From Chloroflexota bacterium (GTDB lineage: Bacteria > Chloroflexota > Anaerolineae > Anaerolineales > UBA11579): DNA of 51,411 nucleotides. Shown piece after piece: positions 34,958 through 44,396 of this stretch. The translations under genes were made by a program, and so were the position numbers. The notes under the pieces are model-generated. The model searched no databases and had not been told where the DNA came from. It saw only the letters and a program-made list of their open reading frames with translations. Each line of letters starts with the position of its first letter. Positions within the stretch are counted from its first letter, which is position 1. The DNA lies in assembly GCA_013112575.1 (NCBI GenBank), contig JABFGG010000026.1, positions 1 through 51,411 of the forward strand, given 5' to 3'.

Positions 34958-35935
34958 ATGATGCCAATTGAGATACCAAAAGATAGCTGGGCAGGCGAAG
35001 TTCGCACGGTCAGCTTCGGCGCGACCGCTGAAAACGGCGGGACGCGCAGCAAGACCATCACGGTAGGGGGTGAGAAAACGCTGCCGTTCCTGCAATTCGA
35101 AGTGCCCATGCCACATCCACCGGTGATCGCCCTGGAGATCAAGGACCGCCGACCGGATGACTGGTCGTCGCTATTACTGGAAACCTGGGGAGACGTGGTG
35201 GACGACCCCGGCGAGTGGGCCAAAGCAGCCGAAGAAGCGGGCGCTGACTTGTTGCAACTGACACTCAGCCTGACGGACAACGAAGGGAAACCCGCCAAGC
35301 CGGACGATGCCGTAGCCGCGGTCAAGAAAGTGCTGGAAGCCAGCGCCCTGCCTTTGATCGTAATGGGGCCCGGACAGGCAGAAGTAGACAACGAATTGAT
35401 CGTGCCGATTGCCGATGCCACCAAAGGCGAGAATCTGGCATTGGGTATCTGCGAGGATAAGAATTACCGCACCATCGTGGCGGCAGCCCTGGCCAATGAC
35501 CACCTGGTGACTTCGCGGGCCCCTATGGACGTCAACCTCTCCAAGCAGCTCAACATCCTTATTACAGATATGGGACTGCCTGCCGACCGCATCATCATGG
35601 ACCCCACCACTGGGGCTTTGGGCTATGGCATTGAATATGGTTACTCGGTGATGGAGCGCCTGCGCCTGGCCGCCCTCCAAGGCGACGCCATGACGCAACT
35701 GCCCATGATGGTCACGGTGGGTACCGAGACCTGGAAGACCAAAGAAGCCAAGGTGGGCGAGGACGTGCCCGAAGCCTGGGGCGATTGGCTGGAACGCAGT
35801 ATCAACTGGGAAACACTGACGGCAGTTTCATTGATCGAATCGGGCGCGGACATTGTTGTGCTGCGCCATCCCGAAAGTGTGCGGCGCGTGCGCCTGGCCA
35901 TTGAAGACCTGATGGCCGTACCCGAACCGGCCTAG
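34958..35935 (+). CDS. acsD: Corrinoid iron-sulfur protein small subunit
   Basis: 325 residues, TIM-barrel family of AcsD/CdhD. Recognisable segments: PVIALEIKDRRPDDW and IIMDPTTGALGYGIEYGYSV. It pairs with AcsC to hold the cobamide that carries the methyl group. AGGAGC lies before ATGATG at 34958. The gap to acsC is 15 bp. Confidence 0.93.
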   Translation: MMPIEIPKDSWAGEVRTVSFGATAENGGTRSKTITVGGEKTLPFLQFEVPMPHPPVIALEIKDRRPDDWSSLLLETWGDVVDDPGEWAKAAEEAGADLLQLTLSLTDNEGKPAKPDDAVAAVKKVLEASALPLIVMGPGQAEVDNELIVPIADATKGENLALGICEDKNYRTIVAAALANDHLVTSRAPMDVNLSKQLNILITDMGLPADRIIMDPTTGALGYGIEYGYSVMERLRLAALQGDAMTQLPMMVTVGTETWKTKEAKVGEDVPEAWGDWLERSINWETLTAVSLIESGADIVVLRHPESVRRVRLAIEDLMAVPEPA

Positions 35936-35950
35936 GAAACGGAGACAGAC

Positions 35951-37297
35951 ATGGCACTCACTGGAATCGAGATCTATAAACTCTTACCGCAAACCAACTG
36001 CAAGGATTGCGATTATCCAACCTGTCTGGCCTTCGCCATGAAACTGGCTGCCAAACAGGCCGAACTATCTGCCTGCCCGCACGTTTCGGAAGAATCCAAG
36101 GCCCAACTGGCCGCATCCTCCGAACCGCCGGTACGACTGGTGACACTCAGCGCCAACGGACACGAAGCCAAGGCAGGCAATGAGGTGGTGCTCTTCCGCC
36201 ACGAAAAGACCTTTTACAACAAACCGGGTCTGTTCGTGCGTGTCAAGGATGACATGAGCGCCGACGAGATCAAGACCAAGGTCAGCCCCGCCGATGCTTA
36301 CAACGTAGTGTACGTGGGCATCGAACTGGAAATGGATGGGCTGGCCGTTGAAGCAGTGTCGGGTGACCCCAACGCTTTTGCTGCTGCCATACGGGTGGTG
36401 CGCGAAGTCAGCCAGCGACCACTGATCCTGATCAGCAAAGACCCCGCGGTGATGACAGAGGGCCTGCGCGCCATTGATGGCGAAAAGCCCCTGATCTATG
36501 CCGCAGACCAGGATAACTGGGAAGCGATGGCAGAACTGGCCTTGCAGCACGAAACATCTCTGGCCGTCTTTGAAGAGGACCTGGACGCGCTGGCTGCCCT
36601 GACACAAAAACTCAAGGACAAGGGGGTGGATGACCTGGTGCTGGATAGCGGCGCACGAAGCTTAAACCAACTGCTGGCGACTGGCACACAAATCCGCCGC
36701 CTGGCGCTCAAGGAAAATTTCCGGCCGCTGGGCTTTCCCATCATCACTTTCCCCGGCGATGCCGACGAACCCGCTATGGAATCCGTGCTGGCGGCCCAAT
36801 CCATCGCCAAGTATGCCGGTTTCATCGTGCTGGATACCTTCACACCGGAACTGATCTATCCCTTGCTCGTGTTGCGTGAGAACATCTACACCGACCCCCA
36901 GAAACCCATCCAGGTGCAGCCCGGCCTGTACGAGATCAACGATCCCAAGCCGGATGACGCCCTGCTGGTGACGACCAACTTCAGCATCACCTACTTCTCG
37001 GTAGCCAATGAAGTGGAGAGCGCTGGGCAATCTGCCTGGTTGCTGGTCACGGATGCGGAAGGCATGAGCGTGCTGACGGCCTGGGCAGCAGGCAAGTTCG
37101 ACTCGGAACGCATTGCCAAGGACGTCAAACGCTTTGAGGTCGATGACAAGGTCAGCAACAAACAATTAGTCTTGCCGGGGCACGTGGCCGTGCTTTCCGG
37201 CGAAGTTGAAGAGGAACTGCCCGATTGGCAGGTACGTGTGGGGCCGCGGGAAGCGGTTGACCTGCCCGCATTTATCAAACAGGTGCTGACCGCATAA
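35951..37297 (+). CDS. acsC: Corrinoid iron-sulfur protein large subunit
   Basis: 448 residues. The N-terminal [4Fe-4S] domain has TNCKDCDYPTCLAFAMKLA and ACPHVSEE; the TIM barrel and C-terminal cobamide-binding region follow (FGSER-like IAKDVKRFE near the end). It accepts the methyl group from methyl-THF through AcsE and delivers it to AcsB. Confidence 0.95.
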   Translation: MALTGIEIYKLLPQTNCKDCDYPTCLAFAMKLAAKQAELSACPHVSEESKAQLAASSEPPVRLVTLSANGHEAKAGNEVVLFRHEKTFYNKPGLFVRVKDDMSADEIKTKVSPADAYNVVYVGIELEMDGLAVEAVSGDPNAFAAAIRVVREVSQRPLILISKDPAVMTEGLRAIDGEKPLIYAADQDNWEAMAELALQHETSLAVFEEDLDALAALTQKLKDKGVDDLVLDSGARSLNQLLATGTQIRRLALKENFRPLGFPIITFPGDADEPAMESVLAAQSIAKYAGFIVLDTFTPELIYPLLVLRENIYTDPQKPIQVQPGLYEINDPKPDDALLVTTNFSITYFSVANEVESAGQSAWLLVTDAEGMSVLTAWAAGKFDSERIAKDVKRFEVDDKVSNKQLVLPGHVAVLSGEVEEELPDWQVRVGPREAVDLPAFIKQVLTA

Positions 37298-37341
37298 ACT
37301 GACTATTACAACATAGCACCTGATGAATTAGTCAAGACCTT

Positions 37342-39297
37342 ATGGCTACACACACGGTTATCTTCGGACCACAAGGGGACCAAGTGGATGTCCCCACCGG
37401 GACTTTGCTGGTTGAAGCCGCGCGTCAGGCCAATATCGACTTGCAACAACCCTGTGGGGGGCAGGGGCGTTGTGGCCGTTGTGTGGTCAAAGTGGAGGAG
37501 GGGGCTATCCGGCAACGCAGTAGTTTGCGTTTGTCGCAGGAAGACCTGGATAAAGGTTATGCCCCGGCTTGCCAGGCGGTGGTAGAGGGAGAAGCGCACA
37601 TCACAGTGCCGCCGCAGGAGAAGATCGAACGCCGCCTGACCACCGACCGGGTGGTGGGTGATGTTCAGGTCCCGGCTGGTTATGAACCGGCCACGGCCCA
37701 GAGCATCCAGCGCATTCCGCTCAGCTTGCAGCCGCCCAGCATGGACGACCAGACCGACGATTGGAGCCGGGTGCAACGCGCCCTGCGCCAACAAGCGGAT
37801 ATCAAGGAAGTTGAGATCTCGCCAAGTAGCTTACGGAGTATGGGAAGCGCGCTACGTGAGAAGGACTGGCAGGCAACAACCATTGTAGACACACGCAACT
37901 GGCGACAACCCGAAGGCACGGCGCGATTGATCGATCTGATTCCGGGCCATCCCGATGATGACGCACCTATGTGGGGCCTTGCCATCGACATCGGCACCAC
38001 GACCGTGTCTGTATGGCTGGTTAATCTACTTTCGGGAGAAGTCAAGGCGCAGGTAGCAGAATACAACCAGCAGATCGGCCGGGGGGAAGACGTGATCTCG
38101 CGCATCATCTATGCCAGCAAAGGGGAAGGCGGCGAAGAGATGCGCGGGCTGGTGTTGGACACAATCAATGAGTTAGTTAAGCGTGCTTGCTTACGCGCCC
38201 AGGCAGATGCTGGTGAGATTGTCAAAGCCACCATCGCAGGCAACAGCACCATGATGCATCTGCTACTCAACATTCCCGCGGCCAGCATCCGCTTATCACC
38301 ATTTGTTACAGCAATCAATCATTTACCTATCCTGCTAGCAAAAGATGTCGGACTCAACATCCACCCACAGGCCAGCGTCGATTGCCTGCCAGGGGTGGCC
38401 AGCTACGTGGGGGCTGACATCACTGCCGGGGTGCTTTCATCCGGCGTGGATAGCAGTGAAGAAGTCAAGCTGTTCATTGACGTGGGTACCAATGGCGAGA
38501 TCGTGTTGGGTTCGCGTGACTGGCTGGTGACCTGTGCCTGCTCTGCCGGTCCAGCCTTTGAGGGTGCGGGTGTGCAGGACGGTATGCGCGCCACCAAAGG
38601 CGCTATCGAAGAGATCTGGATCAATGCGGATACCTACGAACCTTCCTACCGGGTGATCGGCGGCGTCAAGGCGCGGGGTCTGTGCGGCAGCGGCCTGATC
38701 GCCCTGCTGGCGGAACTATTCTTGACCGGCGTGCTGGACAAGGGCGGCAGCTTCGATACCAGCCTGGAAACACCCAGGATACGCAAAGGCGAACACGGTG
38801 CCGAATACGTAGTGGTCTGGGCGGAAGAAAGTGGCCATGGCGAAGATATCGTCATCACGCATGTGGATGTGGACAATTTGCTGCGCGCCAAAGCGGCCAT
38901 CTATGCTGGCTTTACTGTGCTGGCCGACAAGGTAGCCGTGCCGCTGCAATCTGCAGAACAGGTGCTGGTTGGTGGCTCTTTTGGCAAGTACATCAACGTG
39001 GAAAAAGCCGTGGAGATCGGGTTGCTGCCCGACATGCCCTGGGAGCAATTCCAGTTCCTGGGCAACACAGCCATCCAGGGCGCTTACTTAGCCCTGATCG
39101 ACTTTGAGGCGCGCCAACGCATTCAGGAGATTGCAGCCCGCATGACCTACATTGAGCTTTCGGCGGATAACTCCTTCTATGAAGCCTTCACCTCCGCTTC
39201 TTTCCTCCCACACACAGACCTGAAACACTTCCCTTCGGTGGCCGAGAAATTTGAGCAGATGAAAAATATCCAACCTGCAGAAGTGTGCGCACCATAA
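37342..39297 (+). CDS. acsV: Corrinoid-activating [2Fe-2S] ATPase (RACo-like)
   Basis: 651 residues. An N-terminal ferredoxin domain (CGGQGRCGRCVVKV plus a later PAC) precedes a linker and an ASKHA-type ATPase domain with GLAIDIGTTTVSVWLVNLL, IAGNSTMMHLLL, FIDVGTNGEIVLG and GLCGSGLIALLAEL. Homologues reduce Co(II) of the corrinoid protein back to Co(I) with ATP. The Shine-Dalgarno is weak. Gap of 44 bp after acsC. Confidence 0.93.
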   Translation: MATHTVIFGPQGDQVDVPTGTLLVEAARQANIDLQQPCGGQGRCGRCVVKVEEGAIRQRSSLRLSQEDLDKGYAPACQAVVEGEAHITVPPQEKIERRLTTDRVVGDVQVPAGYEPATAQSIQRIPLSLQPPSMDDQTDDWSRVQRALRQQADIKEVEISPSSLRSMGSALREKDWQATTIVDTRNWRQPEGTARLIDLIPGHPDDDAPMWGLAIDIGTTTVSVWLVNLLSGEVKAQVAEYNQQIGRGEDVISRIIYASKGEGGEEMRGLVLDTINELVKRACLRAQADAGEIVKATIAGNSTMMHLLLNIPAASIRLSPFVTAINHLPILLAKDVGLNIHPQASVDCLPGVASYVGADITAGVLSSGVDSSEEVKLFIDVGTNGEIVLGSRDWLVTCACSAGPAFEGAGVQDGMRATKGAIEEIWINADTYEPSYRVIGGVKARGLCGSGLIALLAELFLTGVLDKGGSFDTSLETPRIRKGEHGAEYVVVWAEESGHGEDIVITHVDVDNLLRAKAAIYAGFTVLADKVAVPLQSAEQVLVGGSFGKYINVEKAVEIGLLPDMPWEQFQFLGNTAIQGAYLALIDFEARQRIQEIAARMTYIELSADNSFYEAFTSASFLPHTDLKHFPSVAEKFEQMKNIQPAEVCAP

Positions 39298-39339
39298 TGC
39301 TCACGGACTTATACATCCACGTATTGAAAGGATAAAAAC

Positions 39340-40275
39340 ATGTACATCATTGGGGAGAACATTCACATCATTTCACCCAAGGTGAAAGAAGCCCTGGCGA
39401 ACAAAGACGCTAAATATTTCCAGGACTCGGCTGTAAAGCAGGTCGAGGCCGGCGCTCAAGCCCTGGACCTCAACCTGGGGCCACGCAAAAAGGACTGGGA
39501 AGAGGTCTTTCCCTGGATGGTTGAAACGGTTGAGGCGGTCGTCGATGTGTCCATCAGCTTTGACAGCACCAACATCCTGGGGATCGAGGCGGGCCTCAAA
39601 AAGATCACCAAAGCCCAACCGATCATCAACTCGACCTCCGCCGAAGAAGAACGCCTGGAGAAAGTGCCCTTGCTGGCCAAAAAGTACAATGCCCGCCTGG
39701 TGGCGCTGACGATGGGCAAAAGCGGGATTCCCGTAGCAGCTGATGAGCGCGTCAACATCGCCCTCGAAAAACTAATTCCGCGTGCCATGGAGATCGATTT
39801 CCCCATTGAAGACCTGATTATCGACCCCCTGGTGCTGACCGTCTCGGGCTGTCAGGAGTTTTGCCCCGAGTTGATCGGGGCCATCCGCACGCTGCAATTC
39901 GCCTGGGACCCACCCCCACCCATCTCCGTTGGGCTGTCCAATGTGTCCAACGCCGTACCCCGTGAAAACCGCCCCCTCATCAACCGCGTGTACTGCGCCA
40001 TGTTGATGGGCACGGGCTTAAAGATGATGATCGCCGATCCCTTCGATGAAGAACTGAAGGACGTCATCCGCATCATTGAAGAACGTGATGATAGCTCGGC
40101 GACCGGAAAGCTGTATCTCAAGATTCATGATCGCATTGAGGCGATGGAGGAACCCCTTATCGAAGATGTCGATACCAGTGATGCAGAACAAATGGCTATT
40201 TGGAAAACTGTTCAAATCCTTTTGAACAAAGTCATATATGCCGATGCCTATCTCGAACAAGAGGCAGTCGGCTAG
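39340..40275 (+). CDS. acsE: Methyl-THF:corrinoid iron-sulfur protein methyltransferase
   Basis: 311 residues, pterin-binding TIM barrel. Motifs include GENIHIISPKVKEAL, ALDLNLGPRKKDW, FDSTNILGIEAGL, INSTSAEEER and ISVGLSNVSNAVPRE. About 45 residues longer than Moorella AcsE, with a C-terminal extension after ADPFDEELK. It transfers the methyl group from methyl-THF to the corrinoid protein. Confidence 0.93.
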   Translation: MYIIGENIHIISPKVKEALANKDAKYFQDSAVKQVEAGAQALDLNLGPRKKDWEEVFPWMVETVEAVVDVSISFDSTNILGIEAGLKKITKAQPIINSTSAEEERLEKVPLLAKKYNARLVALTMGKSGIPVAADERVNIALEKLIPRAMEIDFPIEDLIIDPLVLTVSGCQEFCPELIGAIRTLQFAWDPPPPISVGLSNVSNAVPRENRPLINRVYCAMLMGTGLKMMIADPFDEELKDVIRIIEERDDSSATGKLYLKIHDRIEAMEEPLIEDVDTSDAEQMAIWKTVQILLNKVIYADAYLEQEAVG

Positions 40276-40319
40276 ATATCAACAAACTAAGGCTAAACGA
40301 ATCCGGTGAGGAGACATAT

Positions 40320-41696
40320 ATGTTAGCCGAGGAAAAAGACATCAATATCGACGAGCTTCTGGCGAAAGCCAAACAACCTTCGGCAGATGCTATGGAATTA
40401 CACCCCTTTTACAGGGGCAAGATCGAAACCACCATGAAGTGCACCGTACGCGATTTTAACGACTTCGCCATCTGGTACACGCCCGGCGTGGCGGCGCCCT
40501 GCCGCGCCATCGCGGAAGACCCCGAAAAGGTCTACGACTACACCAACAAATGGAACACCGTTGCGGTGGTCAGCGACGGCACGCGCGTGCTGGGGCTGGG
40601 CGACATCGGCCCTAAGGCTGGTTTGCCGGTGATGGAGGGCAAGGCCCTGCTCTACAAATACCTGGGCGGGGTGGATGGCGTGCCCATCATGCTGGACACA
40701 AAGGACCCTGACAAAATTATCGAGACCGTGCTGATGCTGCAACCGGGTATTGGCGGAGTGAACCTCGAAGACCTCTCGCAGCCCAAGTGCTTCCGCATTT
40801 TGGACACCCTGCGAGAAAAAGCCGAGATCCCTGTGTGGCACGATGATGCCCAGGGCACGGCCACCGTCACATTGGCAGGTCTGATCAATGCCCTCAAGGT
40901 GGTTGGCAAGAAGAAAGAAGATGTCAGTGTGTCCTTTGTGGGCAGTGGTGCTTCCAACGTGGCCTGTTCACGCCTGATCTTTGGCTGGGGTGTTGACCCC
41001 GCCAAATGTTACATGGTGGACAGTCAAGGCATCCTGGGTACACACCGCAAAGACCTGGAAATGCGCAAAGCCGATTTCGTGGATAAATGGAAGCTGTGCC
41101 AGACAACCAATGCAGATGGACGTGAAGGTGGCATTGCCGAATCCATGGAAGGCGTTGACGTTGTGATCGCCCTGTCCAAGCCAGGCCCAGACGTGATCAA
41201 GTGCGAATGGGTCAAACGCATGAACAAGGACGCCATCGTGTTCGCCTGCGCCAACCCCGTGCCCGAGATCTGGCCCTGGGAGGCTAAAGAAGGCGGCGCA
41301 AAGGTGGTTGCCACCGGCCGCTCTGACTTCCCCAACCAGGTCAACAACTCGTTGGGATTCCCCGGTATCTTCCGCGGGGCGCTGGACGTACGTGCCAAGA
41401 CCATCACCGATGAGATGTGCTATGCCGCGGCGGACGCATTGGCCGACCACGTGGGCGACCAACTCGATGAAGAGCACCTGCTGCCGACCATGGATGACTG
41501 GGAGGTCTTCCCGCGCGAAGCTGCCGCTGTGGGCATGAAAGCCCAGGAGCAGGGTCTCGCCCGCCTGGAAAAATCCTACGATGAGCTGCTGGAACATGCC
41601 ACGTCCATTATCAAACGTTCACGCGACATGACCCAAATGATGATGAGCGAAGGCTATATTGCTGAACCGCCGAAAGACAAAGCGGGGCTTAACTAG
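40320..41696 (+). CDS. NAD(P)-dependent malic enzyme
   Basis: 458 residues from the ATG at 40320, preceded by GAGGAG; the frame is open 40 codons further upstream but that part overlaps acsE. Family motifs: YTPGVAAPCRAIAEDP, the metal-binding HDDAQGTATVTLAGL, the Rossmann FVGSGASNVACSRL, and FACANPVPEIWPWEA. It decarboxylates malate to pyruvate with NAD(P)H, or the reverse. A surprising member of a Wood-Ljungdahl operon: it may supply reductant, or convert pyruvate made from acetyl-CoA to malate. Confidence 0.92.
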   Translation: MLAEEKDINIDELLAKAKQPSADAMELHPFYRGKIETTMKCTVRDFNDFAIWYTPGVAAPCRAIAEDPEKVYDYTNKWNTVAVVSDGTRVLGLGDIGPKAGLPVMEGKALLYKYLGGVDGVPIMLDTKDPDKIIETVLMLQPGIGGVNLEDLSQPKCFRILDTLREKAEIPVWHDDAQGTATVTLAGLINALKVVGKKKEDVSVSFVGSGASNVACSRLIFGWGVDPAKCYMVDSQGILGTHRKDLEMRKADFVDKWKLCQTTNADGREGGIAESMEGVDVVIALSKPGPDVIKCEWVKRMNKDAIVFACANPVPEIWPWEAKEGGAKVVATGRSDFPNQVNNSLGFPGIFRGALDVRAKTITDEMCYAAADALADHVGDQLDEEHLLPTMDDWEVFPREAAAVGMKAQEQGLARLEKSYDELLEHATSIIKRSRDMTQMMMSEGYIAEPPKDKAGLN

Positions 41697-41728
41697 GCTG
41701 GGTGCCAGCAAAGGGAATGAGGTGAATC

Positions 41729-42634
41729 ATGTATGACCTGATCATTATCGGCGGCGGTCCTGCTGGCTTGACGGCCACCATGTATGCGGTGAACAAACAC
41801 CTGAACGTCCTGATGATCTCCAAGGACCTGGGCGGCAAAACCAATTACCGCCTGGATATCCCCTGGATCCAGGACTATCAAGTTATCCGCGGGTTGGAGG
41901 TGGTCAAGAACTTCAAGTATCGCCTGGAGTATCTGGACTTTGCGCACAGCATGCAGCAGGTGGAAAAAGTCACTAAACACAAAAAAGGCTACATCGTCCA
42001 CACGAAAGATGGCGACCAGCTTGAAACACATGCTTTAATCATCGCTACCGGCACACGCCAGCAATGGCTGGAAGTGCCGGGCGAAAAAGAATATCTCTCC
42101 AAGGGCCTATGCTACTCGGCCATGAGCTACGCGCCGCTGTTCATCGACAAGAAAACCGTTGTGGTAGGCAGCGACGAACTGGCTCTACGCTCCGCAGCTG
42201 AACTGGCCACGGTAGCCGAACACGTAGACGTGGTGGGGCCTGAGGGAGACGTACTGGGAACCGCATTGGGCAAAAAGCTGAAGAGCAGCGATAACGTCAC
42301 CATCTTGGAAGGCTATCAAGTCACCGAAGTGTTGGGCAATGGACATGCCAACCGTCTGGTGGTTAAAAGCCCGGAGGGGGAAGAAAAGGTATTGGATGCT
42401 GATGGCGCGTTCGTCGAAAAGGCACTGTTGCCCAATTCGGGTATGGTAGCAGATCTGGTGGACCTCGACGAACAAGGCCGCATCATCGTGGATTGTTACA
42501 ACCGCACCAGCGCCCCCGGCATTTTTGCGGCGGGTGACGTCACCAATATCTACGCAGAACAGGTGCTGGTGGCACTAGGGGAGGGCACGAAAGCCGTATT
42601 AAGTGCCTATGATTATTTGTTAGAGGTTCTATAA
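41729..42634 (+). CDS. Thioredoxin-reductase-like flavoprotein lacking the redox CxxC
   Basis: 301 residues. FAD motif IIIGGGPAGLTATMYA, NAD(P) domain VVVGSDELALRSA, and the C-terminal FAD motif GIFAAGDVTNI. The position of the catalytic CATCDG of TrxB reads YSAMSYAP: both cysteines are serine (S130, S133). So it cannot act as a disulfide reductase; it may be a ferredoxin- or NAD(P)H-flavin oxidoreductase feeding MetVF or CODH partners. It lies 32 bp after malic enzyme and 61 bp before the MetVF fusion. Confidence 0.88.
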   Translation: MYDLIIIGGGPAGLTATMYAVNKHLNVLMISKDLGGKTNYRLDIPWIQDYQVIRGLEVVKNFKYRLEYLDFAHSMQQVEKVTKHKKGYIVHTKDGDQLETHALIIATGTRQQWLEVPGEKEYLSKGLCYSAMSYAPLFIDKKTVVVGSDELALRSAAELATVAEHVDVVGPEGDVLGTALGKKLKSSDNVTILEGYQVTEVLGNGHANRLVVKSPEGEEKVLDADGAFVEKALLPNSGMVADLVDLDEQGRIIVDCYNRTSAPGIFAAGDVTNIYAEQVLVALGEGTKAVLSAYDYLLEVL

Positions 42635-42695
42635 AACAATGATGGGGAGGGGCATTTGCCCCTCCCTGGTATCGATCTTCGGAAAGGAAGTCGCC

Positions 42696-44186
42696 ATGCC
42701 TGGATTTACACCTGGAAGACGCTGGCAACCGCCGTTCTACCCATTCAAGAAGCTTCCGCTTGGCGAACGCGCCCTGGCAGCCACAGAAAGACTGGTCAAA
42801 GGCCCTTTGTTCGGGTGCCGTATGTGCGGCAATTGTTTGCTGCAAGAGACCGCCTTCATCTGCCCGATGGAGTGTCCTAAAGGAGCACGCAATGGCCCTT
42901 GCGGGGGTTCCACCGAAGAACATTGTTATGTAGACGAAACGCGTCCCTGCATCTGGTACAAGATCTATGATCGTGCCACGGTGCTGGGCCGAGAAGAAAT
43001 GCTTCTCGAAGTGCTGCCGCCCCTGGACTGGGACAAAGTGGGCACCGAGACCTGGGGTGACGTGTACAACAGGGTGCACCAGATCGGGGCTTTTAAGGTC
43101 GTTAAGGGTCTGGCGACCCGTGACCACGTGCAGCGCACAATGGTGTGGGATACGATCTTCCGGCCAGTACGCCAACCGGATTGGTGGGAGGGCGACGCTG
43201 AATACCACGGGCCGCAATATGAGGAACCGGTCTCGGAGTTGGAGCGTCGACTGAAAGCCGGGGAATTCGTGGTCACCGCAGAAGTGGCCCCGCCGATGAG
43301 CACGGCTACCGGTAAACTGCGCGAGAACATCGACCTGGTCAAACCCTACGTCACATCCATCAACTTCACGGACAACCCCTCGGCCACACCGCGCATGTCC
43401 AGTTGGGCCTGCAGCCAGTTCGCCATTGAGAAGGGCGCCGAGCCCGTCATGCAGATCGCGGCGCGCGACCGCACCCGTACCGGGCTGCAATCCGAGGTGA
43501 TCGGCGCAGCAGCCATGGGGGTACGAAACATCCTGTGCCTGTCGGGAGACAGCTCCCGCATGGGGCCACCACCCCTGGGCCGGGCAGATGTACTGGATAT
43601 CGATTCGATCCAGATGTTGTGGATACTACGGCGTATGCACGATGAGGGCAAATACCTCGACCAGCGCAAGATCAAATTCCCGCCCAAGTATTTCCTGGGC
43701 GCGGCAGCATCGCCCTACGCTTCACGCCCCGACTTCCAGGCCATCCGCGAACACAAGAAAATCAATGCGGGTGCCCAGTTCTTCCAGACCAATCTAGTCT
43801 ATGATCTGGATGGTTTCGAGGTCTGGCTCGAGGCGCTGGCGCAGCGCAATATCCTGGATAAAGTACATATCCTGGCGGGTGTGACGCCTCTAAAGAGCCT
43901 GCGTATGGCGCAGTACATGCACAACAGCGTGCCAGGCGTGAGCATCCCCGAACCCCTCTTGCAACGCATGGAATACGCGGGCGAGGCTGCAGGGGAAGAG
44001 GGCGTCAATATCGCCCTTGAACTTATCGAGGGCATTCAACAATTTAAAGGCGTCAGCGGCATACACATCATGGCTGTGGGCTGGGAGAGCATTGTGCCGC
44101 GTATCGTCACCGAAGCCGGTTTGCTCCCGCCCGATTTTGTAACTCAAGAAGAGGTGAACGTAAGCAAAGAACCTGTCAACCAGTAA
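42696..44186 (+). CDS. metVF: MetV-MetF fusion, methylene-THF reductase
   Basis: 496 residues from the ATG at 42696, which follows GGAAAGGAAG. Residues ~35-95 form the MetV-like cysteine-rich region (C41, C44, C47, C56, C60, C69, C77, C85; FGCRMCGNC, ICPMECPKGARNGPCGG). From ~170 to the end is a MetF TIM barrel (FVVTAEVAPPMSTATGKLRE, INFTDNPSATPRMS, GAQFFQTNLVYD). In acetogens MetV and MetF are separate and associate with HdrABC-MvhD; here they are one chain. It reduces methylene-THF to methyl-THF for AcsE. Confidence 0.9.
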   Translation: MPGFTPGRRWQPPFYPFKKLPLGERALAATERLVKGPLFGCRMCGNCLLQETAFICPMECPKGARNGPCGGSTEEHCYVDETRPCIWYKIYDRATVLGREEMLLEVLPPLDWDKVGTETWGDVYNRVHQIGAFKVVKGLATRDHVQRTMVWDTIFRPVRQPDWWEGDAEYHGPQYEEPVSELERRLKAGEFVVTAEVAPPMSTATGKLRENIDLVKPYVTSINFTDNPSATPRMSSWACSQFAIEKGAEPVMQIAARDRTRTGLQSEVIGAAAMGVRNILCLSGDSSRMGPPPLGRADVLDIDSIQMLWILRRMHDEGKYLDQRKIKFPPKYFLGAAASPYASRPDFQAIREHKKINAGAQFFQTNLVYDLDGFEVWLEALAQRNILDKVHILAGVTPLKSLRMAQYMHNSVPGVSIPEPLLQRMEYAGEAAGEEGVNIALELIEGIQQFKGVSGIHIMAVGWESIVPRIVTEAGLLPPDFVTQEEVNVSKEPVNQ

Positions 44187-44212
44187 AGATGTTTGTTTCG
44201 TAGGAGTTCAGC

Positions 44213-44371
44213 ATGAACAGGTCACAATTTGTGGGAGGCATGCTCCTGCTTCTCGTGGCTGCAGTGATATTTTTGTTTGAAGTTACTTCCGCTTCAGTTC
44301 CTGTTGCGATCACCTTTACCGTTCTCGGCGTGATCCTAATTGCGATTTCAAGGCGCAAGCAGACGAACTAA
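44213..44371 (+). CDS. Small two-TM membrane protein (52 aa)
   Basis: Starts MNRSQFVGGMLLLLVAAVIF; two hydrophobic stretches (about 7-22 and 28-45) and a basic end (SRRKQTN). TAGGAG lies seven bases before the ATG, and the frame fills the gap between metVF and the DUF3786 gene in the same direction. Function unknown. Confidence 0.6.
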   Translation: MNRSQFVGGMLLLLVAAVIFLFEVTSASVPVAITFTVLGVILIAISRRKQTN

Positions 44372-44396
44372 CTAATTAATTAATGAAGAAGTATTT

